Assembly: GCA_946620335.1 (NCBI GenBank)
Contig: CAMONF010000074.1
Span: 1-18,195, forward strand
Source of the DNA: an uncultured Clostridia bacterium
GTDB taxonomy: Bacteria > Bacillota > Clostridia > Lachnospirales > Lachnospiraceae
Reading direction: 5' to 3'
DNA: 18,195 bases
Both the position numbers and the translations under genes were made by a program. Every line of letters starts with the position of its first letter. The first letter of the stretch is position 1. The notes under the pieces were generated by a model that was given only the letters and a program-made list of their open reading frames with translations, searched no databases and was not told the DNA's origin. Of this stretch, positions 1 to 6,607 are shown piece by piece.

Positions 1-21
1 CCACTTTTCAAAGAAAAGTGG
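1..21. terminator. Perfect inverted repeat beyond lspA, possible terminator hairpin
   Basis: Two perfect 9-base arms (CCACTTTTC and GAAAAGTGG) flank a 3-base loop at the left edge. The dyad lies about 30 bases past the lspA stop in the direction of transcription, where an intrinsic terminator would be expected. The sequence that would carry the U-tract is outside the window, so termination is inferred. Between this dyad and the gene, 25-50 holds a GGAACCGTCCC word and a T-run that reads on the plus strand. Confidence 0.45.
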
Positions 22-51
22 GAAAAGGAACCGTCCCTCATTCCCATTTTT

Positions 52-507
52 TTATTCCGCCGCGACCGAAATCGCCACCAGCCCGGCCCCCAACACGATG
101 AAGACATCCGCCAGGTTGAACACCATCCCGTCCAGCTTCTTCAGCACACCGGTATTGGTGCTGAAGAAATCCGTGACCGCTCCGTTCATCCAGCGGTCGC
201 TGACGTTGCCGAGGCTGCCCGCCAGGAAGAAGGCGGCGCCCAGCTTTCTGACAGGGTGGCCCTCCGTGGCCAGAAGCCCCAGGCTGCCGGCCAGGGCCGC
301 CAGGGTCATCCCGGTGGTCAGGTCCCGGACCTTGTCCGGGTCAGCGGCCATGAGGCCGCCCGCCATGCCGGGGTTCTTCACAAGGCGCAGCTTGATTTTT
401 CCGTCCAGAACATCGCGGCCGCGCCCGTCGAGGGCCAGGTTGTCCTCCATGTACCTCTTGGAGGCGTAGTCCAGGTCAAAGAGAAGTCCCGCCAGTTTCA
501 CATACAT
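52..507 (-). CDS. lspA: Signal peptidase II-like lipoprotein signal peptidase
   Basis: This 151-residue membrane protein matches LspA, the aspartyl peptidase that removes signal peptides from lipid-modified prolipoproteins in the cytoplasmic membrane. The conserved blocks appear in order: a short first hydrophobic stretch ending in DYASK (13-17), NPGMAGG (45-51), GNVSDR (100-105), the first catalytic-type Asp in VTDFF (D113), and the second in FNLAD (D134). Hydrophobic segments lie near 66-80, 88-100 and 131-148. The ATG at 507 has a GGAGAG ribosome binding site at 514-519 with 6-base spacing, which supports this short start. Oddities: the first membrane segment is brief, and the two Asp residues are 21 apart where well-studied LspA enzymes have about 18-19, because of extra residues VLKKLDGM. 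It follows the clpX-type gene after a 117-base gap. The family is likely right; whether it is the main LspA of the cell or a paralog is unknown. Confidence 0.72.
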   Translation of the reverse strand: MYVKLAGLLFDLDYASKRYMEDNLALDGRGRDVLDGKIKLRLVKNPGMAGGLMAADPDKVRDLTTGMTLAALAGSLGLLATEGHPVRKLGAAFFLAGSLGNVSDRWMNGAVTDFFSTNTGVLKKLDGMVFNLADVFIVLGAGLVAISVAAE

Positions 508-624
508 ATCCGTCTCTCCAGTCTCATGCTGTGCCGCAGGTGCCTGCGTGTGTTCGCCGGGAACTTCTCCGGCGTGGAATAGTCGTATCCTGTGCCGCGG
601 GGAGGCCTGCGGTGTGCAGTCATT
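508..624. other. Intergenic gap with two small GC-rich dyads
   Basis: No gene is seen in this gap. It holds two inverted repeats: CGCAGG/CCTGCG at 535-548 with a 2-base loop, and CGCCGG/CCGGCG at 555-574 with an 8-base loop. Neither is followed by a U-tract on the minus strand, so neither is called an intrinsic terminator. No convincing promoter for lspA was found, and cotranscription with the preceding clpX-type gene remains possible. Confidence 0.4.
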
Positions 625-2070
625 TTACAGCTGACCTCTCAGCAGGATCCGAGGTCCGCCTGTGTGCTCCACGTACTCCTTCGTGATCACCACCTCGCCG
701 ATGCTGTCATCCTTGGGGATCTCATACATGATGTCCAGCATGAACTCCTCGATGATGGACCGGAGGGCACGGGCGCCGGTATCCTTCTCCATAGCCCTTC
801 TGGCGATGGCCCGCAGGGCCTCCTCCTCGAAGGTGAGCTTGACTTCGTCCATGGCCAGAAGGGCCTGGTACTGGGTCAGAATGGCGTTCTTGGGCTCCAT
901 GAGGATCCTGACCATCATATCCTCGGTCAGGGACTCCAGGGAGAAGACAATGGGAAGGCGGCCCAGGAACTCGGGGATCATGCCGAATTTTCTGAGGTCG
1001 TCCACCGTCACCTTCTGGAGCAGGTTCCTGTCGTCGTCGAACTTGTCCTTGAGGTCCGCCTGGAAGCCGATGGAGCTCTTCTTCGTGAGCCGCTCCTTGA
1101 TGATGTTCTCAAGGTCGGGGAAGGCGCCGCCACAGATGAAGAGAATGTTCTTCGTGTTCACGGTCTGCATGGGCACCATGGCGTTTTTGCTGGAGGCCCC
1201 CACGGGCACCTCCACCTCCGCGCCCTCCAGGAGTTTCAAAAGGCCCTGCTGGACGGCTTCTCCGCTCACGTCGCGGCTGTTCACATTTTTCTTCTTGGCG
1301 ATCTTGTCGATCTCATCGATGAAAATGATACCATGCTCCGCCCTCTCCACGTCATTGTCCGCGGCGGCCAGGAGCTTGGAGACCACGCTCTCGATATCGT
1401 CTCCGATATAGCCGGCCTCGGTCAGGGAGGTAGCGTCTGTCAGGGCCAGGGGCACGTCCAGGAGTTTTGCCATGGTCTGGACCAGGTAGGTCTTGCCGCT
1501 GCCCGTAGGTCCGATCATGAGGATGTTGGACTTCTGGATCTCCACGAGCTCCGGCTCATTGGGGTCGGGGATCGTGACGCCCTCCTGCTTTTTGGCCTGA
1601 TCTGCCCGGCGCTGCTCCTCGATGATACGCTTGTAGTGGTTGTAGACGGCGACGGACATCATTTTCTTGGCCCGGTCCTGGCCGATGACGTACCGGTCCA
1701 GCTGGGCCTTGATCTTGTGGGGAGGCAGGATTTCATCCATGTCGTAGCGCTTCTCGGGCTCCTCCTGCTTCTTCCGCTTCGGCGCCCGGCCCAGGCCCTG
1801 GAGGTCCCCCAGGTTCAGGAACTGTACGCCCGGCAGGTTGCCCAGGCTCTGAAAGAGGGAATTCAGATCGAAGGGGCCCGCCGTCTTGGCCGCATCAAGT
1901 GTCTTCTTCAGGCAGTCGCTGCAGAGGGAGCTGCCGTCCGGCAGATCCGTCAAGGGGCCGCACTGACTCACGGGACGCCCGCAGCGGCTGCACCGCCGCT
2001 CCTCCGCCCTCTGCTTCTCTTCGCCCGTCGTGCTGAGCTCGGTAAAATCAGTCTCGTTAAAATCTGGCAT
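625..2070 (-). CDS. clpX: ClpX-type AAA+ unfoldase with altered RKH loop
   Basis: This is the ATP-dependent unfoldase that recognises substrates and threads them into ClpP. Numbered from the chosen start (481 residues), it has a zinc finger with Cys 27, 30, 50 and 53, a linker of about 65 residues, Walker A GPTGSGKT (187-194), pore-1 loop GYIG (220-223), Walker B IIFIDEID (248-255), a pore-2 region RDVSGEAVQQ (266-275), an IGF ClpP-docking loop (334-336) and sensor-2 GARALR (432-437). The family's RKH substrate-entry motif is absent: the segment after the pore-2 helix reads GASSKNAMVPM (291-301). An upstream in-frame ATG at 2082 has no ribosome binding site. The ATG at 2070 has GGAG with 6-base spacing, so it is preferred. 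Usual ClpX length is about 410-430, and the long linker accounts for the excess. The IGF loop argues for ClpP partnership. This may be a second, specialised ClpX; no clpP or lon gene is adjacent. Confidence 0.9.
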   Translation of the reverse strand: MPDFNETDFTELSTTGEEKQRAEERRCSRCGRPVSQCGPLTDLPDGSSLCSDCLKKTLDAAKTAGPFDLNSLFQSLGNLPGVQFLNLGDLQGLGRAPKRKKQEEPEKRYDMDEILPPHKIKAQLDRYVIGQDRAKKMMSVAVYNHYKRIIEEQRRADQAKKQEGVTIPDPNEPELVEIQKSNILMIGPTGSGKTYLVQTMAKLLDVPLALTDATSLTEAGYIGDDIESVVSKLLAAADNDVERAEHGIIFIDEIDKIAKKKNVNSRDVSGEAVQQGLLKLLEGAEVEVPVGASSKNAMVPMQTVNTKNILFICGGAFPDLENIIKERLTKKSSIGFQADLKDKFDDDRNLLQKVTVDDLRKFGMIPEFLGRLPIVFSLESLTEDMMVRILMEPKNAILTQYQALLAMDEVKLTFEEEALRAIARRAMEKDTGARALRSIIEEFMLDIMYEIPKDDSIGEVVITKEYVEHTGGPRILLRGQL

Positions 2071-2114
2071 CTGTTTCTCCATTATCGGGGGTGTGTTTTT
2101 ATTTGTAAATGACT

Positions 2115-2147
2115 GCCCGGACCGGAACTGATCCTTCCGGCCCGGGC
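2115..2147 (-). terminator. Strong GC-rich hairpin between htrA and clpX
   Basis: Two 13-base arms, GCCCGGACCGGAA (2115-2127) and TTCCGGCCCGGGC (2135-2147), pair around a 7-base loop. The only departure from perfect pairing becomes a G-U wobble in the minus-strand RNA. It begins 8 bases after the htrA stop, the position expected for a terminator. The bases after it on the minus strand (AGTCATTTAC) are not a good U-tract, so it could be a weak terminator, a pause site or an mRNA-stabilising 3' end. Confidence 0.55.
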
Positions 2148-2155
2148 CTTAAAGC

Positions 2156-4213
2156 TTATGTAGGCTCTGTATTCTCAAAGAGGTTGCTGTCCGTTCTCTT
2201 GCCCAGCGTCACCATGATGTCCATGGTGTCAAAAGCGTCCTGGCTCTCATTCATGCGGCGGATCCGGAACTTGATGGTCTCGCCGGCAGCGTAGTAGGTG
2301 AGCTGCTCGATCAACTCATCCGTGGTGCGGATGGAGACACCGTCGATGGCGGTGATGATGTCGCCGGAGACGATGCCGGCCTGCTCGGCCGGGCCGCCCT
2401 CATCGACCGTGCTGACATACACGCCGGAGGGATATCCCATCTGGGTGTAATAGCCGGGGACGGTCTTGCAGGTGATACCGATGTAGGAGGCATCCTCGCC
2501 CACGATCTTTTCTCTGGGCACCTTGCTGCCCAACTCCGTCAGGATGGGCTCAGCCGTGGCCATAGGGATGGCGTAGCCGAAGCCTTCGACGCTGGTGTCC
2601 GCGTACTTGACTTCGTTGATGCCGATCAGCTCGCCCCGCATGTTGATCAGGGCGCCGCCGGAGTTGCCGGGGTTGATGGAGGCATCTGTCTGGAGAAGGA
2701 CGTGCTTGGCGCCGTCCACAGTGACTTCGCGGTTCAGGGCACTGACGATACCGGCGGTGACGGTCTGGCCGTAGCCGAGGGCGTTGCCGATGGCGACGAC
2801 GGACTCGCCTACCACGCACTTGTCGGAATCGCCGATGTTGATGATGCGGACGGCCTTCAGGGTGTCCGCAGACAGGTCAGAAATCTTTACCGCCACGATG
2901 GCCAGGTCGTTCTCGGCGTCGGTTCCCTTGATGGAGCCGCTGATGGCGGTCTCGTCCACGAAGGTGACGGTAATGTCCTTGGCGCCGGAAATCACGTGGT
3001 TGTTGGTGGCGATCAGGAGCTCGGTGTCCGTCTCGCCCACGATGATTCCGCTGCCGGCGCTCACATCCTCATAGGACCTGGTCTCGCCGAACATATTCTG
3101 GTACTCGGTGACGGAGGTGTTGGTGATGGCCACCATGGAGGGCATGCAGAGCTCCACGACCTCGACGACCGTCAGCTCCTCACCGCTGTACTCGACGGTG
3201 CCGACGCCGGCCCCGTCTGCCGCCTCATCGGCTGCGCGGCTGGTCTCCCCTTCTTCTGTCTTGTTATCCTGGTTGCCCAGATGAACTTCCGGCGTAGGCA
3301 CTGCCTTCTCATCGGGCTCTTCCGTGACAGCCGACGCTGCCGCCTTGTCGGCGAATATGTGATAACCGGTGTAGCCGATGGCACCGATGCTGCCGGCCAG
3401 AAGGGCCAATATGGCGACAAGCGCCGCGATCCTGCCCCCGGACCACTTCTTCTTCCTGGGCTTTGCGCTGAACCGGCTACCTTCCAGGTCACCCATACCA
3501 TCCGGATCCTGGAAGCGGTAGCTGTCGTATCTGGCTGTCCTGTCCTCTTCCGGAGCTTGCTCCCGGCCGGCAGCACCTCTCGGAACACCGCCGTAAATGC
3601 CCTGCTGGTAGGAAGCCCTCTGATCGTGATAACCGTTCTGGCCAGAGGCAGCGCCTTCCTGGCGGCCGTTTACCGGCTGTCCACCGTAGACGCCCTGAGC
3701 GCCATAGCTGCTCTGGCCCGCGGCTGAACCTTCCGGACGGCTGTTCACCGGCTGGCCGCCGTAGACGCCCTGAGCGCCATAGCTGCTCTGGCCTGCGGCT
3801 GAGCCTTCCGGACGATTGTTCACCGGCTGTCCACCGTAGACGCCCTGAGCGCCATAGCTGTTCGCGCCGGCATCGCTGTTCGCATATACTGACTGCTCGT
3901 CATAGCGGCCGTTGGGATCGTAGGCAGGTGCGTTCTCCGGAGCAGCCTGGGCCTGCGGCGCATCATTCAGTGTATCGCTCTGGGCCTCTGCCGCACGGGG
4001 CGCAGCCTCGTGCACATGACCGGTAATATCCATGGGAGCAGGACTATCCTGCGCCGTGTCCCCTGCCGGAATCTCGTCGACAGACGCGGCCGGAGCTGTC
4101 TCTGCCGCTTCGGGGACCTGCTTCTCTCCGAGGTCTGCCGCAGGCGCTTCTACCGGTCCGTTCTGTCCCGGCTCTGTCTGTTCATGCTCATATAAACTCT
4201 TGAACTCGTCCAA
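2156..4213 (-). CDS. htrA: HtrA/DegP-type membrane-anchored serine protease with PDZ domain
   Basis: This 685-residue protein is an envelope quality-control protease that would degrade misfolded exported proteins. Residues 1-255 form a long Gln/Gly/Ala/Tyr-rich, low-complexity tail that should be cytoplasmic. A Lys/Arg cluster (251-256) precedes one membrane helix at about 261-285. The chymotrypsin-fold domain carries the triad His406 (TNNHVISG), Asp436 (AENDLAI) and Ser518 (INPGNSGGA). One PDZ domain spans about 578-672, with GVYVSTVDEGGPAEQAG at 597-613. The start is TTG at 4211-4213, behind a clear AAAGGAGA site at 4220-4227; no better ATG is available. Residues 120-194 are three tandem 25-residue repeats. 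The tail is far longer than in typical HtrA proteins of Bacillus. The gene stands between two hairpins, so it may be transcribed alone, but I could not find a convincing promoter in the roughly 60 free bases upstream. Confidence 0.93.
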   Translation of the reverse strand: MDEFKSLYEHEQTEPGQNGPVEAPAADLGEKQVPEAAETAPAASVDEIPAGDTAQDSPAPMDITGHVHEAAPRAAEAQSDTLNDAPQAQAAPENAPAYDPNGRYDEQSVYANSDAGANSYGAQGVYGGQPVNNRPEGSAAGQSSYGAQGVYGGQPVNSRPEGSAAGQSSYGAQGVYGGQPVNGRQEGAASGQNGYHDQRASYQQGIYGGVPRGAAGREQAPEEDRTARYDSYRFQDPDGMGDLEGSRFSAKPRKKKWSGGRIAALVAILALLAGSIGAIGYTGYHIFADKAAASAVTEEPDEKAVPTPEVHLGNQDNKTEEGETSRAADEAADGAGVGTVEYSGEELTVVEVVELCMPSMVAITNTSVTEYQNMFGETRSYEDVSAGSGIIVGETDTELLIATNNHVISGAKDITVTFVDETAISGSIKGTDAENDLAIVAVKISDLSADTLKAVRIINIGDSDKCVVGESVVAIGNALGYGQTVTAGIVSALNREVTVDGAKHVLLQTDASINPGNSGGALINMRGELIGINEVKYADTSVEGFGYAIPMATAEPILTELGSKVPREKIVGEDASYIGITCKTVPGYYTQMGYPSGVYVSTVDEGGPAEQAGIVSGDIITAIDGVSIRTTDELIEQLTYYAAGETIKFRIRRMNESQDAFDTMDIMVTLGKRTDSNLFENTEPT
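3632..3856 (-). repeat. Three tandem 75-bp repeats inside htrA
   Basis: Three consecutive in-frame 75-base units (3856-3782, 3781-3707, 3706-3632) encode 25 residues each, starting YGAQGVYGGQPVN. The first two units differ at one residue (NNR versus NSR); the third diverges towards its end (NGRQEGAASGQNG). The near identity at DNA level, including silent sites, points to recent duplication or slippage. A degenerate echo, IYGG, follows downstream in the protein. Confidence 0.92.
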
Positions 4214-4276
4214 GATGAATCTCCTTTCCCGGAGCAGCTTTCCGCCGCCCCTGATCTATCTAAGAGCATAACGTGA

Positions 4277-4309
4277 AAATGTGACGGATTTGTGTTTTCC
4301 GTCACATTT
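4277..4309. terminator. Perfect 12-bp dyad between glycosyltransferase and htrA
   Basis: AAATGTGACGGA (4277-4288) and TCCGTCACATTT (4298-4309) are exact reverse complements around a 9-base loop. The hairpin starts 8 bases after the TAG stop of the preceding glycosyltransferase gene. In the minus-strand RNA it has A residues at its 5' foot and ATTTT at its 3' foot, which resembles a modest intrinsic terminator that could work in both directions. An operator for htrA is an alternative, because it also sits about 65 bases before the htrA start. Confidence 0.6.
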
Positions 4310-4317
4310 GAAATTCA

Positions 4318-5250
4318 CTATTCCTCATCATGGTAATCCCAGAAAGCCTTGTTCATGCTGGCCGCCCGCACCATCGACATGGGCAGCGCCCTGTAGGCCC
4401 GCCCCAATTTAAAGCCGGCGTATTTGCAGGCGCTCTGCCAGAGAAGGCTGGGGATCAGGTAGCTCCGCCCGATCTCGTTCAGATAGGCGATGGTCTGTCT
4501 GACCAGCTTGAGGCCCTCCCCTTCGGAAGGAATCCCGCTGAATATCTCAGGGAACATGGCCTGGGAGACACCGTTGTCAAAGTTCCTGTGGAACTGCTGG
4601 GCAGCGGTATAGTTGTGGGAGTGGACGACCCTGGCGTCCGCCGCGTAGGCCACGCCATAGCCGAGCCGGAGGGCCCTGGCCGCGAAAACCATGTCCTCAT
4701 TGAAAATGCAGGGCTGCGGGAAGCCCCCGATGCTCCGCAGAAAGGCCCTGTCATAAGCCGCGCAGACATTGGAGCAGAAATAGGTCTTGATGCCCATTTC
4801 CGGCAGGTCCTCTATGGTCTTGACCGCACTCTCCTCCGGATAATTGAAACTCCTGGTATACCCCTCGATGATCTTACAGCTCTTGTTCGGCAGCTGCCGC
4901 GCGTAGGCGACCTTGACAAGGGGATCCCGGAAGGGCTTCAGCAGATGGGCAATCAGATACCTGTCCGCCGGCACCGCGTCGTGGGTCATGAAGACCACAT
5001 AATCGGCATTCGAAAAACCGGCCCCCATATTCCTGGTGGCGCCGTGGTCGAACTCCTCTTTTGTGATGTGGAAGACCTCCGCCTGGGGGATGCCCTTGAC
5101 GAAAGAGGACTTCCAGTAGCGCTCCTCCGTATTGATGATCAGGATATGCCCCACCGGACAGGTCTGATCCGCGAGGCGCTCCAGCAGAGTGCGGAATGTC
5201 GGTCCCGGCCGGTAAGCCGGGATGATAACGTCCACGGATGGATGCTTCAT
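4318..5250 (-). CDS. Rhamnosyltransferase-like family 2 glycosyltransferase
   Basis: This 310-residue GT-A fold enzyme would transfer a nucleotide-activated sugar to a growing glycan in the cytoplasm. It has the GT2 opening VDVIIPAYRPG (6-16), the FDHGATRNMG block (67-76) typical of RfbF/RgpB-like rhamnosyltransferases, a THDA acidic metal-binding site (89-92), NEDMVFAARAL (184-194) with the likely catalytic acid pair, and HSHNY (210-214). Rhamnose as donor sugar is inferred from family resemblance only. An in-frame ATG at 5292 would add 14 basic residues, but it lies in one arm of a hairpin. The ATG at 5250 directly before the domain has a GGGGAGG site upstream and is preferred. It follows the LCP ligase gene after 142 bases and is probably the last gene of that unit, closed by the dyad at 4277-4309. 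Confidence 0.88.
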   Translation of the reverse strand: MKHPSVDVIIPAYRPGPTFRTLLERLADQTCPVGHILIINTEERYWKSSFVKGIPQAEVFHITKEEFDHGATRNMGAGFSNADYVVFMTHDAVPADRYLIAHLLKPFRDPLVKVAYARQLPNKSCKIIEGYTRSFNYPEESAVKTIEDLPEMGIKTYFCSNVCAAYDRAFLRSIGGFPQPCIFNEDMVFAARALRLGYGVAYAADARVVHSHNYTAAQQFHRNFDNGVSQAMFPEIFSGIPSEGEGLKLVRQTIAYLNEIGRSYLIPSLLWQSACKYAGFKLGRAYRALPMSMVRAASMNKAFWDYHDEE

Positions 5251-5287
5251 GGTACCTTTTCCTCCCCTTTTCCGGCGCGGGTGTGCC

Positions 5288-5317
5288 TTCATTTTCCGCC
5301 CTTCTTCGGAAAATGAA
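5288..5317. repeat. Perfect 11-bp inverted repeat upstream of the glycosyltransferase
   Basis: TTCATTTTCCG (5288-5298) and CGGAAAATGAA (5307-5317) are exact reverse complements around an 8-base loop. In the minus-strand transcript the hairpin lies in the leader of the downstream glycosyltransferase, about 38 bases before its preferred start. There is no U-tract after it, so it reads better as an RNA structure or protein site than as an intrinsic terminator. Confidence 0.6.
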
Positions 5318-5366
5318 CACCTTCGCCGTTATGAACCTTCCTGACCTATGCGTTCGCAACAGGCCA

Positions 5367-5382
5367 GGCGCTCCCCAGCGCC
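5367..5382. repeat. GC-rich hairpin just after the LCP gene
   Basis: GGCGCT and AGCGCC arms pair around a CCCC loop, 10 bases past the stop of the LCP gene. It is compact and GC-rich but lacks a U-tract, so it would be at best a partial terminator between the LCP gene and the next glycosyltransferase. Confidence 0.45.
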
Positions 5383-5392
5383 CGGTCCCGGG

Positions 5393-6571
5393 TCAGTTTA
5401 TAGTATCGGATTCGCCACCGTCATGGGCGATCACGCTGGCCTCGGATGCCCGCTGGATCCAGCTCTCGTCATAGCCCGTCATGTCGATGATGTGCTGGCT
5501 GTAGCTGCGGACCTCCTCAGTGACCTGGTAATCCTCCACGTCAAAGAGGAACTTGTGGAGCTCGCTGACATTGGCCTCGAGGGTAACGGGAACAACGCAG
5601 TCCAGGTCGCCGACCCAGTCCTCGATGTGGCAGATCGGGAACCCGGCGGTCTCGGTGAGCTCGTAGTTGAACATCTGAGAAGCCATCTTGAGGATCTGAG
5701 AGCTGGACAGGGATGTCTTGCAGAGCGGCAGCACTTCCGAGATGATGGCCTGGACGGCCCCCAGTCCCTTGGACTTGGCCTTCTCGATGACCTTCTTGAT
5801 GATCAGACGCTGGCGCTGGGTCCGCTTGAAATCAAGACCGTCCGTCTTGCGGATCCGGCAGTAGGCCACTGCCTGGACGCCGTTCAGATCATAGTCCTTC
5901 GGCTCGATGATCTCTTCCTCCGGAAGCGGCACGTCGAGCGGCGTATAGTCCATGCCGGTCACCTCGCTGGTCTCGACGCAGTAGCCGTTTACCATGTGGG
6001 CCTCCTGCTGGGTCATGTAGACGGTGACGCCGCCCAGGGCGTCCACCAGCCGGGCCAGGGCCCGGAAGTCAATGACCACATACTCCGTGATATCCAGGTC
6101 CAGATTGGCGTTGATCATGGACAGCATCTGGGCCGCGCTGCCCCTGCAATAGGCCGAGTTGGCCTTGTCGTAGGACGGATTCATGGGATCCACGTTGAGA
6201 TAGGTATCCCGGTAAATGGAGACCATCCGCACTTCCTGGGTGTCGTTGTTGATGCTGGCGACGATCATGGTGTCCGAGTTGGCATAGTCCACGGACGTGA
6301 CGTCCCGGGTGTCAATGCCCACCAGGGCTATGTTGGTGTACCCGCTCAGGCGCTCGTCCGAGGTAAGGGCCTCGTTGACGAAAACGTCGTCCACATTAAG
6401 TTCCTCCTCGCCCCCGGCGAGTTCGCCGCCCATGTTCCGGATCACACCGTTGAACTGGGCGTAAATGTAAACACCTGCCGCCAGGATGAAGAGAATCAGG
6501 ATCTCCAGGATGAAGAGGATGCGGTTCCTCAGCCTGTGCCTGGCTTTTTTGGATGTCACTTTGTCTGACAT
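5393..6571 (-). CDS. LytR-CpsA-Psr (LCP) family glycopolymer ligase
   Basis: LCP enzymes move a lipid-linked glycopolymer onto peptidoglycan on the outer face of the membrane. This 392-residue protein has a basic cytoplasmic tail, one membrane helix (about 17-38) and an extracellular LCP domain. Family landmarks are NIALVGIDTRD (80-90), SDTMIVASI (99-107), SIYRDTYLN (118-126) with the Arg-Asp pair that binds pyrophosphate and metal, FRALARLVDALGGV (169-182), and the RIRKTDGLDFKRTQRQ block (239-254) with several conserved Arg and Asp residues. The ATG at 6571 has an AAAGGAG site with 5-base spacing. It begins 36 bases after the stop of the initiating sugar-phosphate transferase, so the two are almost certainly cotranscribed. 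This pairs the first and last steps of one polymer pathway in a single transcript. The C-terminal 100 residues after the domain have no recognised function. Confidence 0.93.
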   Translation of the reverse strand: MSDKVTSKKARHRLRNRILFILEILILFILAAGVYIYAQFNGVIRNMGGELAGGEEELNVDDVFVNEALTSDERLSGYTNIALVGIDTRDVTSVDYANSDTMIVASINNDTQEVRMVSIYRDTYLNVDPMNPSYDKANSAYCRGSAAQMLSMINANLDLDITEYVVIDFRALARLVDALGGVTVYMTQQEAHMVNGYCVETSEVTGMDYTPLDVPLPEEEIIEPKDYDLNGVQAVAYCRIRKTDGLDFKRTQRQRLIIKKVIEKAKSKGLGAVQAIISEVLPLCKTSLSSSQILKMASQMFNYELTETAGFPICHIEDWVGDLDCVVPVTLEANVSELHKFLFDVEDYQVTEEVRSYSQHIIDMTGYDESWIQRASEASVIAHDGGESDTIN

Positions 6572-6607
6572 ATGCGCTCCTTTGCCGCTTTCATTGGGCT
6601 TTCATTT

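Noticed and set aside
592..2112. A 506-codon plus-strand frame opposite clpX
   Set aside because: The minus-strand frame has full ClpX motifs. The plus-strand translation is a low-complexity antisense shadow.
5307..5320. A 14-base word (CGGAAAATGAACAC) shared with the minus strand at 9233-9246
   Set aside because: One match of this length is about what chance predicts in an 18-kb window searched on both strands, and the flanks do not match.
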